Shown: positions 1-12,624 of the stretch, piece by piece | Layout: every line of letters begins with the position of its first letter | Position numbering within the stretch: position 1 is the first letter of the stretch | Assembly (NCBI GenBank): GCA_037577475.1 | Contig: CM075188.1 | Location: 13,019,501-13,083,500, forward strand | Direction: 5' to 3' | DNA from: Chaunax sp. Z400 | Taxonomy: Eukaryota; Chordata; Actinopteri; Lophiiformes; Chaunacidae | DNA: 64,000 nucleotides | Translations under genes and position numbers: made by a program | The notes under the pieces: generated by a model | Told to the model about the DNA's origin: nothing | Database searches by the model: none | The model's input: only the letters and a program-made list of their open reading frames with translations

Positions 1-967
1 GGACAAAATGCAATGTACTAGAGAAACACACAGATTTTCATGCATTTTATAGTAGCTATTAAAATTATTGCATTCCCTAGTTGAACTAAATAAACCAATA
101 AATAATCAAGAACCACAACAAACTGAGCAAAAATGCTAAAGGATCACCACAACAACCCAAAACAACTTTAAGATGTCTAAATATCAGGGGGACTTTGGAT
201 CTCTGAGACATTTCACATGGAAGATTCTTTCTTTCTCTTTACGTTATCCATTATCAGCAAAGAGCACTTTTGCGAGGATGTGGCCTTTACTGGGCAATGA
301 AATGAGCAGTATAAATACAGCATAATGTATTGGAATCTATTTGCTCTGTTTCTTGTTTACTTTTTAACCACAAATCTCAGGTGTACTGACAGTTCACATC
401 ACAAACACTTCTTTGGCTCTGCTTTCATTTTCTCACTTGATTTTGCCTTTCATTGTCAGCAGCCTTGAAAACCATAGAAATTAGCCTCCATCCATTAATA
501 GCTGACCAGATTTGCTTGGTTTCCTCTGCACTGCGCCATGTTGGGAATCTTATTTCCGACATCCTGTAACAAATTTCCGGAGGCTTGCAACACGGGGTAT
601 CAGTAACATACAACACAGCCACAAATCATCTGCAGGTTGAAACCTGATATAGACCTTTGCCCTTACTATATTCTGCCCAATAATATATTAATAAGGCATA
701 ACGAAGGCTAGGGTAATGTACCATCTGTTTGGGAGACCTACTCCATCATCCTGAAATGATAAAGAGACAGGAGGTTGACCTTGAGACACTTGCTCATAAG
801 GGCAATATTCATTATTAACATTCTTTCTTATTGGATCTTGCTTCGTATTGATCATCATAATCTGAGACAACCGAGGCTAGTTTAAAACAATAGTTTGACA
901 TCTTGGAAACTATAACTTTATGCTCTCTTGCTGAAGGTTAGATGAGAAGGTAGATTACCTTCTCATT

Positions 968-1075
968 CAGCCAGTTAGCATAGCATGAAACACAGCGGGC
1001 CTGAAATGAGAAAAAGAGTCAGCCTGGCTCTTTGAAACATTAACAGAATCCACCCAGCAGCATTTTGAAAGCACA
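968..1075 (+). repeat. Decayed copy of a common fish dispersed repeat (TTAGCATAGCATGAA family)
   Basis: This stretch reads as a degenerate copy of a widespread fish interspersed repeat. Its core runs: cagccagttagc, a tagcatgaa block, a block ending agcctggctctt, then aatccaccca and an agcac-like block. A second, differently decayed copy with the same order of blocks lies at about 35,985-36,245. I recognise the family by memory of its pattern and cannot assign it to a transposon class. Confidence 0.5.
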
Positions 1076-1225
1076 CTACTGTATTTGCTTGCTATGTGAC
1101 TTGGCCTGAAACAGTTACCAACCAAACTGTGTTTTTTTTTTTACAATTGGTGTACAGATGAAATAAACAAGGTATAACATGTTAATCAATTACCTTTATA
1201 GGTGGTGATAGATGGTTTATGTTAC

Positions 1226-1320
1226 CTTTTGAAATAACAATGATAAAGTTTATTTGTATAGTACTTCTCAAAACCAACACTAAAAAGTACTTTTCAACAA
1301 ACCAATAAACATAAAAATAA
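1226..1320 (+). repeat. Degenerate dispersed repeat with TTTATTTGTATAG core
   Basis: The pattern is: aaagtttatttgtatag, a 'tacttctcaaaacc' block, a short spacer, then aaaaagtacttttcaa. It matches a dispersed motif seen in many fish genomes, and the two 'agtactt' blocks form a weak inverted repeat. A similar but weaker match sits at about 21,525-21,595 (tcaaactttatttatag). The class is unknown. Confidence 0.35.
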
Positions 1321-1806
1321 AGTAAGGAATACATATGGAATAAAGAGGAGTGACCATGGATGATTAAACCTGTAAATAAACAAATTGGCAGCCACTGTAA
1401 GGTCATTACATTTGGAGTAACATGTTCTCTATTCTACTTGGAGTCTAGCTGCCACATTTTATTTTTACAACTTAGAGTCTGTTAATTGATCCCTGGTTTG
1501 TACCTATTAAAAGATTAAATGAATGATGCAATCCAAAAATGTTGCTTTCAGACCAAAACTACTATGTACATGTATCCATGCATTTTCTCTGCTCATCCTT
1601 TGCAGGGTTACATTTTGACTTAAAAGTCAGAATTCTGACATTTTTCCCTGACTTTAAAAACAAAACATTTTTTTAGACTTCTGACTTTAAAGTCTAAAGT
1701 AGGATTTTTCCTTGTTTGTAAACACAGCATTCAAAGATGTCCTCACCTCAGTCGCTAAACTAAGTTTTTCTGTTCTAAAATGTTCTATATGCTGTAATAA
1801 TATACA

Positions 1807-1888
1807 TACAGTACCAGTCAATAGTTTGGACACAGTTACCCATCCACTTGAATGGGAAACTGTGTCCAAATTTTTGACTGGTAGTGTA
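1807..1888. mobile_element. Palindromic Tc1-type MITE (82 bp)
   Basis: The two halves are near-perfect inverted repeats. The left arm starts TACAGTACCAGTC and continues AGTTTGGACACAGTT. The right arm read in reverse starts TACACTACCAGTC and continues with TTTGGACACAGTT. Only a short loop separates them, and TA lies at each end, the target used by Tc1/mariner elements. The ACCAGTCAA..TTTGGACACA terminus is a familiar Tc1-like end in fish. It has no coding capacity, so it is a non-autonomous or internally deleted copy. Confidence 0.75.
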
Positions 1889-2099
1889 CATTACCTGTTT
1901 TAAATTCATGTGTTACTTTTTTTTTGAAAGAAGTGTCTTATGCATTATCTATTATGTTTCCTAAGCTTTTTTGATGTACACAATGTTCATGAACAAGGCA
2001 CAATTTGCAAAATATAGCTAAATATGTGTATCTTTTCCCAAAGCTATAGAACCAATGGCAAGGAATGAAATGCACAACTTACTGAATGAGGAAATGTGC

Positions 2100-2185
2100 A
2101 TGGATGGTTGGACATTTACTTGGCCCCTGTGTAAAATATGGCCCCTTTGTAGCCCCTAAGTTGGAAAAATCCTAGATCTGCCCTT
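2100..2185. repeat. Unclassified fish repeat fragment abutting a SINE head
   Basis: The motifs 'ggcccctttgtagcccctaa' and 'aaaatcctagatctgccc' match a repeat pattern common in fish genomes. It abuts the tRNA-like segment at 2,186-2,254 and may be the same composite insertion. I cannot classify it. Confidence 0.35.
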
Positions 2186-2254
2186 GGGATTCAAGCCCAG
2201 AATGTTCTTGCCGTGACGTGGCAGTGATAACCATTACACCATTCTGACACCCCT
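2186..2254 (-). mobile_element. tRNA-derived SINE head fragment
   Basis: On the minus strand the segment reads like the 5' head of a tRNA-derived fish SINE. An A-box-like block (TGGTGTAATGGTTATCAC, + strand 2,224-2,241) is followed by a B-box-like block (GGCTTGAATCCC, + strand 2,186-2,197). The spacing fits an RNA polymerase III internal promoter. It is diverged, with no intact clover-leaf, so it is not a tRNA gene. Confidence 0.6.
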
Positions 2255-5200
2255 AATATGATTATGTTATATGCAATTGCTTTCTAATTATGACAGTAAC
2301 TTGGGTAAATGACGTAATAGTAGGCCAAGGTCATGCTTTTGTGATTGCTTTTTATTAAACATCTATTGATATACCTGAACCAGTAATACTGGACACTACC
2401 TTGAATTTTAGGTCTTTGTTGTTGTTTTTTGTTCATATCCACAAAAGCAAAGTAGTAAAACTTCATTAATATAGGCATCAATGTGTATGAAAAATGAACA
2501 ATAAAGTATATTTATAGTTTAGGAAGTCGACGTTGAAAACCAAAGCTCACACTAGTCATTAACTTATAGCATTAAACTTTTGTTAGCCTAAGAGTCTTTA
2601 ATCTTTTGAGTAAAATTGCCCTACAAGGAAAACTTAACTGGCTACAGACGTTTTATGACTGTTGTGGCCTAGGCTTAAAGGATATTGGAAAAGTGATTTG
2701 TGGGGGACCTCTAAGGGACCTTAAAAACACATAATCTAAAAGATTTGTAGCCACAGACAGAGAACATGGGAAATGCCACGTCACACCATGCAAAACACAA
2801 AATGAAAAGCAACAAATAACAGAGTATTGCCATGACCAGCAAGTATTCACAACTCTGCCTCCACAGAGAATGTAGTTTCCTCACATGGTGTTTTATTTAT
2901 TTTCATCACTTTTTGAATGTCAGCAACTTTTATTATATTTACTTTGAGTGTCCCCTGTTTTTGTTTTTTTTAGAGCTTATTTCACTGAAGAACCCTGACA
3001 ACAGGTCAGCTGCCACAGCGACAGTGGACAGAACTCAGGTAACAGCTGATGGGCCCTGAAGTATTTATGGTTCTTTAGTTTTGTGATTGTATGAGTTTTG
3101 ACAGCGATGGCACATTACTGCGACCCTTCCTCAAACTAAAGGCCTGATGCATTGCTTTCAGTTGCAACTTGGAGAGGTGAGACAAAGTGCATGCTTTTTC
3201 ACCAGTATTTATCCAGCCTACAAATGTTGCTTGTTTTCCTCTCTCTTCTTGGTATATTAAAGGTAACTCAGTATATTTTAGCGTACCTTTTCATCCCTGT
3301 CAGTATGTTGTTGTTTTTTCTGTGCCTCTTTTATCCTTTTGCACTATTCTCTCCAAGATTATTTTCATCAAACCCCTTCATAGAGAAGTGTGCTTGCCCT
3401 CTCTCCACTCCGTGCCTCCTCTTCCCACTCAATATCGGATCTCATTTCCTCTACCTTGTCATCTCTGCACCTCATTCATAATGACAGATTGATGGATGCC
3501 TCTGCAGTACTTCTCAGTAATAATAAAGTCACTTAGATTGGTCCCAAATAATTTATAACGAGTCTGTTTACATGTTGTCTGTAAATAATTTAGTATTTAT
3601 ATTATTAAATCTTATGAGTAATCAGAATTTACCTCAAAGTATGAATTAATGTCATCTTGAGACTTATTGCAGTGCTACAGAAGAATCCAGTACAAACAAC
3701 AGACACCTGCACAGACAGTGAAAAATGGAATAAGCTGCATGAACACAAGTTAGTTTGAAAGTGAATTAGCTTCATGTATAGGAGAAAAACAAACATCGAT
3801 CACTTATGAAAGCAGACATGTTTTTCTCATTCGAAACCAAACAAAGCTTTATTATTCAAACCTGTTTATTTTACTGCTTACATATCGCACTGAGAGGAGG
3901 AACAATTTAAAATTGATCTCTTTGTCTGGCTGATTTGTACTGAAGCTGGAGTCTTTGTATTTTCTTTTGATTCAAATTCTCACTATAAATGCTGCCCTCT
4001 TGGTTTTATCAGTCTGATGGTAATTCTTGTGTTGTTGTTTTTTTATTTCACACTGCTAACTCTTTACAAAGAGTACTTTACTAGACTATTGTAATTGTGC
4101 TTATAACACTATGCCAATAATGTACCTTGTATTAATAATATGTAATAATGTACCTTCCATTTGATTATTTCAGGTCAAACCTAATTTTTAATGTTTGACA
4201 ATGAGTTGATGGAGACTAATAGAGGTGACTGTGGTGATGTTTCATTCATTAATTGATTTTTAATTCAAAAGGTACACCTCAATCTTTTGATCTGATCAAA
4301 ATAGAGAGTATATATGTGAGAGAATGAAGAGAATCTTCAAACTGTGTTCTTATTTCAACAAAGTATAAGTCAAATATCCCACTACATTAAGTCAATTGAA
4401 AGTGATTTGTTTATTGCTTTAAAGGTTTAATGGGTTTTGTTAATATTAATGAATTTGTCATCATCTTAAAGCTACAGATGTGAAACCACTAATTAAATTG
4501 CTGAGCTCCATTCGCTACATGAGTCATCGTATACTGACCGCTAAGCCTGTGAAGTTGGATGTGATCACATGAACTCTGCTCGATGCCTGTGAGCCTCTGT
4601 TTGCAGCTTGATGAACCGTATGATTACTTTGGTGGGACAGAACTAGAGACTCAGGCATCTTTATGTTGCATATTTCTGCTGTGCTGGAAGTTAGAGGACA
4701 GAAGCTCATGCTGTGCTACCCTTCCCCTTTCCCCATGCTGTTCTAATATGGAATAGTGCATCCTCCATCAAAGGTTGAAGTTTTCTTGCTGGGCTTTCTG
4801 ACTGTGTCTCGGTAGGTATTCCCTCTGTTATCGGGCTAAGGTCAGCTGCCTGTCTGCTCTGACAGGCCGAGATGGATGAAAAGAAACAGATGAACAGAAC
4901 AAATATTTATTTATTTATTTATTGCACTAACAGAGACTTTAACAGGAGATGACATGGCATAAGTTCTTTTGTTGAACGTGGCTCATTATGTCTGTGTCTT
5001 GAATCCCTTCTATGCAAAGTAGCTACAAACAGAAAAATAATACATGATTAAAAGGAGTGCTGTTTAATATTTGAATAGAGTACTGTCAAAAGTACATTAC
5101 AGTGTATACAGTGACATTGTGAGTTATTGTAGAAGTCTTGACTTCCCATATATCCCCTGTTTCTAACACTACACTGGTTTCTCCAAATATCTGCTATTTT

Positions 5201-7393
5201 AGCCAGAGTTTGGAAGACATATTCAGGAAAAGTGGAAATACATGTAAAAGTACTCTGTCACATGTAAAAGTACTCTCTCACAAGTTAAATCATGTATTCA
5301 AAATTTTACTTGAGGAAAACTTAAGAAGTAGGCTGTCATCAACATACTTAAACCTGGCATAACAGTTACTACAGTTACTACAGATCTACTGAAACAAACA
5401 CTAAATACAACACTTACAGTCTCTCACCTTTGGGTTAATATAACAAGTCTTTCCAATTTTCACATCAGACTGAAAAGGAACATTCAATCTGAGTTGTACT
5501 TCTCACCACCTGATTAATTTAAGTCATATACAGACATGCCCAGATAGAGCAAAAGAGAAATCAAGGGTGAAAGCACATCTCATCATTATTCCACTGTCGG
5601 TTAAAGTAATTCGTCTTGAATAATGATACTGCCATCAGAACGGTGTCGTCCGTGCGTCCGTTATGTGATGGGTCCTTTACCTTTTATGCTGTAATTGTGG
5701 ATGATATAAAGTCACAGGCAGCATGGGATGATAAGGCAAGCAAATTAATAATGTTAATAAAATGACAGTGTTGGTGCAAGCAAATTTGGACTGTGTAAAG
5801 GGAGATTAGACTACAAATGGCACAGCAAACAACAAGCAGAGCAAAATAATGTCCCACAGTGATATCAGTGTCAGGCAAACTTATGCCATACTATAAAATG
5901 ACAGTGGTTTTAAAAAAAAACCTTCTGGCATTTCTTTCAAAATAGCTCCCAACACCCGAAGAGACAGATTATTGACTATTGATTGATTGATTATTGATTA
6001 TAAGACCTTTACTGAGCATGGAAAAATAGTCATCTGAAAATGTGTTTTTGTATTAAATCATAGATTTTAATTTTGGTAAATTAATTCTGCAAAAGTCACT
6101 GCATGAAACAATTCATAATTTCATAAAGAGGTCCAGTGAGATGTAACACATTTAACACAGAGCATTATACTTCAACATAGCTGTAAATACAGCACCATGT
6201 GGAAATTTTGACTTCAAGTCCTCAATGGCCATTTAGATGGGGTCAGTGTGGGGATGTGGAGTGGCTTAAAAACACAAGTGATTTAACACAGATCTCAAAG
6301 TAAGACCCCAGAGTGAAATAAAGCTACACTCACATTTAGCTGGAAGCTTATTGAGATTTAATGAGACTAAATTATTCCTCTGTTGTGTTAATTTTAGCTC
6401 AATGAGATGCAGAAAGGCTTTAAATTAAATTAAACGGATGGAAACAGTTTTCAGTCCACTGAGTTCAGCCAATTGGACTTTCAGGAATTGTAATTAAAAC
6501 TAATTGTGTTTAATTAAAGTGTGTCCAATAAAACATTTACATTGAATCATATACACCAAACTGTGAAACTGGATGCAAATGGACAAATGTCCCACCCTGG
6601 TGACCGAGTGATGGTTGAATTTTCCAAATAATATTTAATATAATATTTGTTTTATTGTCCATTGTTTTATAAATTACCATGAATTGCTCTTACGTTGGTA
6701 ACACTTGACAATGAAAAATACAACACACATAAAACAAGCAAATATGTTAAACCTCGCATCTGGCACGTGACAACTACTTGTGTTTGATAATTAAATAATT
6801 TGGATCTTCTGATTCAGCAAGTCTCTGTCCTTTCACATTTCCAATGTATGCCTCCTTATTTTATTTGACACCCTGCATTTATTTGAACGTCAACACAGCT
6901 CATGTTACCTTTCAGTTCTTTTCCAAAGCGTCTTTTTGTTTTTGAGCATAAAGGCTAGAATAAAGTTTATCTCCGTGCCGTGCGCTACTGGATTAGGTTG
7001 AGGCGTGTCTAACAAGGAGATTTACGCACGGTAAAGATTTAGCCACCGCGACATTTAGTTGACACATTGTGAACAAGAGCTAGACCTTTTTTATTTGGCC
7101 AACGAGGTTTTTTTTAATGGATTTCACAAATTAGTTAATCAATTCCATTCCAGTCGCTGCATATTCTGCTTCAGGTTTTGGCGCTAACAGCCTTTATAGG
7201 AGACTCTTGTGGATGACAGCGGGGAGCAGTGCAGGAGATGCTGTAGCTCACAAACCCGCTAGAAGACAAACGCCGTGGTCCTCCCACCTCACCAGAGATC
7301 CTGGGCACAACTCAGGGAACATAAGCTGTTCTACTAAACCGATGAATGGGACTTTGCCTAGCACTGGATCTTGAGTCTGACTCTGTGTGGGAG

Positions 7394-7410
7394 CGGGGCG
7401 CATATAAGCA
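7394..7410 (+). promoter_or_regulatory. GC box and TATA-like box
   Basis: A GGGGCG element is followed immediately by CATATAAG, whose TATA-like core is at 7,403-7,408. This would place transcription start near 7,430, just before the sequence that leads without break to the strong donor at 8,060. A TATA box inside a CpG-rich promoter is less usual but well known for developmentally regulated genes. Confidence 0.45.
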
Positions 7411-7464
7411 GATAGGAGGACAGTCTTTTCTTTCAGTTAAACCCGGGGAGGAAAAGACGCAGCA

Positions 7465-7500
7465 ATGACAGAGCAGCAGTCGTGCGCAGCGGCAAAATAG
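7465..7500 (+). other. Upstream ORF 1 (11 codons)
   Basis: This is the first ATG downstream of the inferred transcription start, in the context GCAATGA, and it is closed by TAG after 11 codons. If the leader is used as drawn, scanning ribosomes meet this ORF first. The peptide has no recognisable feature. Confidence 0.35.
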
Positions 7501-7610
7501 ACCAACTATTGTGGGGACGGAAGATTGATAACACAACTGTGGCAAGACACGAGAGCGACAGATCATAATTGCCAGGCGTTGCAGCTGGTTTGGTGCCAGT
7601 GGTGGGCTGG

Positions 7611-7748
7611 ATGTGTTATTGCTGTGTCCTTTTCATCATTCACTGCTTCCAGCGTTTCCAGATTACTTGGGGATCTCGGACGGCTGTCTGTGAGGGAGTA
7701 CTGGTGCAGAGACTAACGGAGAATGCCATGTGTCGTTGCGCGACATAG
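7611..7748 (+). other. Upstream ORF 2 (45 codons), overlapping ORF 3
   Basis: ATG is at 7,611 and TAG at 7,746. It overlaps, in a different frame, the next upstream ORF that starts at 7,723, so a ribosome translating one cannot simply read the other. The encoded peptide is not recognisable. Its value is as a possible translational brake in the leader. Confidence 0.3.
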
Positions 7749-7863
7749 AAGCTCTTTGTGGGCTGTTTTGCACCGTGGACAGGTGGTGCCGTGTGTGCGC
7801 GTTTGGGTGAATGTGTGTATGCGTGTTAAAACTAGCAGGGGGGCACAGACACACAACCCCTAA
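7723..7863 (+). other. Upstream ORF 3 (46 codons)
   Basis: ATG at 7,723 (context AGAATGC) runs to TAA at 7,861. The product is unrecognised. A fourth short ORF follows at 7,880-7,939 (20 inferred codons including the stop). All close before the 8,059 exon end, so none extends into the semaphorin frame. Confidence 0.3.
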
Positions 7864-8059
7864 GACAGTTGTCCTGGGGATGTCAGGCCGGCGTACGGGA
7901 TCAGTGTTTGCCAGAGACAGGTGCGACAGGGAGGAGTAGTACACGGGATCTTAACGAGCCTCCTCACTCCTCTGATCACTCGGATTTTTTGTGTTCAGCT
8001 GGACGCGCAGTCGACTACCACAGTTGTGTCGGCGGCACTTTCTACACCGATAATCAGAG

Positions 8060-11000
8060 GTAAGTGACCCGAGCTGTCCGGTGTGTGTGTGGAGGTCTGT
8101 GCTTGGTGCTGGTTGATGATGGTGAGCTCAGCTCCTTCCTCGCCTGGATACTTTGACCACTGCTTCTTATTAGACAGAGTGATGTAATAGCGGGGATTGG
8201 TTAAAACGAACTGTATCAACACAATAACTGAGCGGTGATTTTTGCTTCATCGTATAATTCACAATTTCATACTGCGTAGCTTCCAGCCACGCACAAAACA
8301 AGCTGCCTTCAGCTGTCTGGAGAAGAGGCTATTCATCATCTTTGTAATGATCAGATATTGACACGACTCAGATCGCGTCATTGAAAATGCCTGACAGTTT
8401 TTTATTGATCAAAATATTTAGTATTTAGTGTCTTATTGTCACTCCCCCATGTTAAATACATTAGACTTTCCTCTTGAACCGGTTTAATTTAGAAATGTTT
8501 GCCTTTTCCTGACTGTGTCAAGAGGAACTTCCCCCCTTTCTGACACTATAATTGATGTAAGGTTTAACTAGAAGACCCAATTTTTAAATTAAGAGAGTTG
8601 CAGAACTGTGGAAGGAGCCAGTGTGTGTTTAAATAATGAAGCTGTGCCCTTCTCACTGCCTTTCTTGCCGTGTGTACTTGTTATATGTATGATGTGTGTT
8701 TATCTGCTGGCGATTGTGTATGTTCTACAGTCCTACTGGGCCTCTGGTGTCCAGTACTCCCTCCTTCGGGCAGTGCCATCCCTCCTCCCTCTCTCTCTCT
8801 GTAGCTGCTCTTTACACTGAGCAAGTAAGCTGGATAGTGTCAAAATCACATTTTGGTCCTTTTGTGCAAGGACTGCTGGCTCTTCCAAAGTTTTGTCGGT
8901 AAGGAGTTTTTTGTTGTGGCCTCCTTTTTTTTTTTTTTTTTTTTTACAAATTCAAATTGTCTGTCAGTTGCCTTTTGTCCAACACTGAGGTTTGTGGACA
9001 GAAAAGAGAGACAGAGAGGTAAGAGAAGTTGTCTAGGGGCCAGAGCATTCCTATAATGAGCCTCAGTGTGTGTGTGAGAGGAGAGAAGAGAGAGAGAGAA
9101 AGACAACGGTAGTCATGCCACCACCTCCACTAACCTCTCCATTGCTCTGACTGTGTCAGTCAGCCTGCGAGGACAAGGGCCTCTTTAATTCCTCATCCTC
9201 TGGGCTGTCACCCACCCTGACAACCGGGGGCTCAGGGGTGCTGCTACAGGTTACATATAGATCCTTTCTCCCTGCTGCTTCGATGCTACATCAAGAGGTG
9301 ATGTACTGCACCAGGAGCTAATTTTTTCCTTTTTCCTTTTTCCTTTTTTTTTTTTTTTTTACAGTAACAGCATTGGAAACGAGGGAAATACAGTAGGTGG
9401 TGAAAAGGAAGAAGTTAAGATGAAACATGAAAGGAGGCATGATCAGAAGATAGATACTGTCTAATCCTGAGTGCTGCAGCTTCTTTGGCATAACAGAGGA
9501 GTGGTTAACCCTTTTCTCTCGTGAGCTGACATCCTCTTGTAGGCCCATTGAGCGACCAGTAATTACAAGAGAAACATTATCAGAGGGACTTAATTAATTA
9601 ATTGACAACAGTGGAGATACCTGTCTGATAGAATCTCAGATTCCTTATTTTTTTTACAGAAGTCACGGACATAGCACTTTGTGAGTTGTGAATAAAGGAA
9701 TGGTGGCTTTTGCTGGTGATTCAGATGATTTCCCTAAAAATATGTTTTCCTTTCATCAAGTGCAGCACAGTGTTGTAATATCAGGGAAGTAAAATGGCTA
9801 AGGTCAGACCCTACAGTCTGTGGGTCATACCATTCATTTCATCACGGCCCATTGAGAAGATTTAACTCTGTAAAAAGTACTTGAATGATTTTATAATACC
9901 GTTCCTGAAGAGATTTGAATTTCTTTCTGCAGGCAGGAGAGAGGGGATAAATGTTTTCTCAGTCAGTGTATAAATAACCAGACTGTACTGAAGGAAGCAT
10001 TGCTCCTGCCAAAAGAAATGACTGAGTAGGGGACATGATTGCATAGATAAGTAAGGCAAACATAAGGGAAAGCAATTGAAGGAAGTGTACCTGATGTTAG
10101 AGCTGAAATCCTGAACGCTAAGTGGAGAAACCCAACAGGAAGAAAAGCAATAGCTCCAAGTAAAAGCCAATATTGGAGCAGGATTTTGTGTGAATGGGGA
10201 ATTCAGATAACAAGGCTAAACGTGTACCCAGGAAATCAGGCAGGGTTTTTTTTTTTTACTGTTCCAAGGCTGCAGTGCTGATGTCAGTTTTTGGCTATCT
10301 TTTCTCCATCCCTGGTGCCTCTCCCTGCAGCTTAACAAACTGCTCACTGGGGCATGGATAATCCTTGGCAAGCAGTGCACTGTGATTTATTATAAAGTTA
10401 GTTAATTTTGGGAGATCTGCAACATCCCATGCACACATGTCCTTGAGAGAGTCCTGCTGTCTGTAATGGAAAAGTCTGCATCGCCAATTAGTCCAAAGAA
10501 TTGTTTGTGTGTGTTTTAAAGCGTCATTAAAAGAGAGAAAGACAGAGTCAGAGTTTGTCAATGCCTATCAGAGAGGAACTTGTTCATTACATTGCGTCTG
10601 CTTGCCTTCCTGCTCTGTGTGGACTTTGTGTGTGTGCATGTGTGTGAGTCAGTCCGTTTGTGCCCTAAACAAGTGTGATTCAGCATTGTCCAGCATCAGT
10701 TGAATGGGTGCCCTGTTTGTGCTTCCCTTCTGATGCCAACAGCCGTCTCTGCACCCCGTGCCTTGGAGCAAGTGTTGCACCCCATGTGCTAAAATAACAG
10801 GTGTCTTAACACAGTGACTTAATCCTTCTTCCCCACCTCCCCACTGCGTCATGCTGTGGGTTGCGTCACCTGTGGCCCCGGGGCAGCTCCAGCGTAGAAA
10901 TGAAAAAAAAAAAAATCATAGATTAGTCAGACAAAGCTGCATTTACTAAACAAGTCCAAACCAAAGTAAGAAGATTCAGTTTTGACTCACTAAGGTGTTT

Positions 11001-12386
11001 TTTTTACTCAACAATGAAGCTAGAGTGGAGTGATGGAGTCAACAGGTTCACTTTAAACCTTCTTCAACCCCTTTATGATCTATGTTTTGGCCTCTTCATT
11101 ACTTACACTTAAAGGGACACAGATTTAGGAAATTATTAGTAATTTTATTTGTAATGAGCAGCTCTACTCAGCTCATGAAAACTGTTGTATAATTAGTTGT
11201 ACAGTAAGAAAGTGAAGGTGAGGAGAGGCAGGGGTTGTCTAATGAAAGACACAACTGATGCAGTGTTTTTTTTAGCTTAGTCAGGATATCTTGGCCTCTG
11301 CCTCTTCATTCTTCACTTCTTTATTTTAATCTGTCTCTTCTGAATCCTCCAGCTTTACGAAAGTGTTGATTTACATGAGACTTAAGTTAGAGGATCAGTT
11401 CAAAACTAGACTTTCTCAATGAATCTTGTGGTACAATATCTAGCCATGCAGCTAGTATTGGTTTTAGAAGTCTTTATGATTTCTTTCTCCACTAAATAAA
11501 CTGAAGATGGATGGAACATCACTTGTGGCACTCATAGCCATAAAAAGTCACTTTTCATAATTCAAAAGTAGTATGTCTTTTAAGAAACAGTGCCCTTATT
11601 ACTTTTAATGGGGTTTTAACACCAGGATTATTTTCTTGGTAGAAAGTGTTTCCATCTCTAGAAATACGTTAGGAAGCATGATTTCTTCAATTTTTGTGAA
11701 GAGAACCTTTTTTTTATGTCTGTTTGGCCGAAGTTTAAAATGAGTCAGGAGGGTAAACATTTGATTCTAAGTACATTTCCTTATTGCAGTGAATATATGT
11801 GCATGAACACTTGGATTTCCATTCATCTCTCCTGAGCTTGTTCAGTCTGTCTAGTATTTCTGTGGGTTAAGGCCAAACTAGTGCAGATGTATTAGAAGTG
11901 CCCTCTGTGGGAGCAGAGCTGTCGTCATCTACATCTGTCTAGTGGGAGACTGACAGACTGCTCTGAAACACTGTTGAGCTGCCGACTCTGGGGGCTTTTG
12001 TTATACCTGGAACTGCGGCCTCTTTCCTTTTTGTCTGTCATTCTTTCTTTTCACCATATTGCCCTGGCTTGTTTTCCTTTGCACATTCTGCCTTCATACC
12101 CCTACTCCCTTTCATTACCTTTCTTCTCCTGTTCCCCCCACCTCCTTTCCTCTGCTTTTTTTCCTCCACCCCTTCTCCATCTCCTCTGGACCTTGATGTC
12201 AAGGCCTCTCAGGCAGTGTGGTCTCTGTCTGCAGGCTGTCATGGCAGGGACACTGCCCACTGGGACCCTGAATGGGACAAATTGACCGTAACAATGTTCC
12301 CACTTAGCATGTGAAGCTGGGAGAAAGAGAAGGTGAAAAGGAGGGACTGATGATTTAGGGCAGGCCTGCACTGGGAGGAGAGAGGC

Positions 12387-12389
<3 letters not shown>
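8060..12389 (+). other. First intron, proximal part
   Basis: The segment starts at the GTAAGT donor. It contains T-runs near 8,927-8,945 and 9,342-9,360, short GA tracts near 9,070-9,100, and a pyrimidine-rich stretch at about 12,010-12,200 that creates long but meaningless open frames. No exon with convincing splice sites and coding character was seen. Confidence 0.55.

Positions 12390-12426
<37 letters not shown>
12390..12426. repeat. (AG)n microsatellite
   Basis: A purine dinucleotide run, broken only near its 3' end by a GGGAG interruption. It lies about 110 bp before a long (CA)n run. Confidence 0.95.
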
Positions 12427-12434
<8 letters not shown>

Positions 12435-12530
12435 CAGACCAGGACAGCTCTTAGAAATGTATGAATTGAAGACTAAAATTGAATCTCACACCTTACCTTT
12501 TTAAATTCTCTCTTCACATCGTCTTTCTCG

Positions 12531-12533
<3 letters not shown>

Positions 12534-12622
<89 letters not shown>
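12534..12622. repeat. (CA)n microsatellite, about 44 units
   Basis: An uninterrupted CA repeat flanked by CTCG on the left and TGCATATA on the right. Its length and purity make it likely to be polymorphic. Confidence 0.97.

Positions 12623-12624
<2 letters not shown>

Larger units (their letters stand above)
1..7000. other. AT-rich upstream intergenic DNA
   Basis: No open frame here looks like protein: frames are short, carry no recognisable motif and have no splice context. The stretch holds a few dispersed repeats (listed separately), short A/T runs, a (TTTA)n patch near 4,904-4,922 and a 20-bp tandem duplication near 5,242-5,285 (unit cacatgtaaaagtactctgt). Otherwise I see nothing that can be named. 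It lies upstream of the CpG-rich promoter region and may contain distal regulatory elements, but none can be shown from one sequence. Confidence 0.6.
7430..8059 (+). other. Probable non-coding first exon (5' UTR) of the semaphorin gene
   Basis: The right edge is a near-consensus donor, CAGAG|GTAAGTGA, with the intron starting at 8,060. The left edge is inferred from the TATA-like box about 25-30 bp upstream. No long open frame runs through the exon. At least four short upstream ORFs start and stop inside it: 7,465-7,500, 7,611-7,748, 7,723-7,863 and 7,880-7,939. The next exon begins at 58,287 with 19 nt of leader before its ATG, so this would be entirely untranslated leader. It could also be spliced internally, or belong to another transcript. 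Confidence 0.5.
7150..8250 (+). promoter_or_regulatory. CpG-rich promoter region
   Basis: Against the AT-rich flanks this interval is clearly richer in G+C and in CpG dinucleotides (for example around 7,390-7,500, 7,730-7,800 and 7,880-8,040). It spans the TATA-like box, the inferred first exon and the first donor. This is the pattern expected of a vertebrate CpG-island promoter. I take it to drive the semaphorin gene whose first coding exon lies 50 kb downstream, which is inference from strand and the absence of any other gene. Exact edges would need a CpG observed/expected calculation. Confidence 0.6.

Noticed and set aside
2186..2254. Possible tRNA gene on the minus strand
   Set aside because: It is a diverged SINE head without a foldable anticodon arm or discriminator end.
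8853..9106. Lys- or Phe-rich frames near 8,930
   Set aside because: They are produced by a T homopolymer run next to the intron start and have no supporting features.
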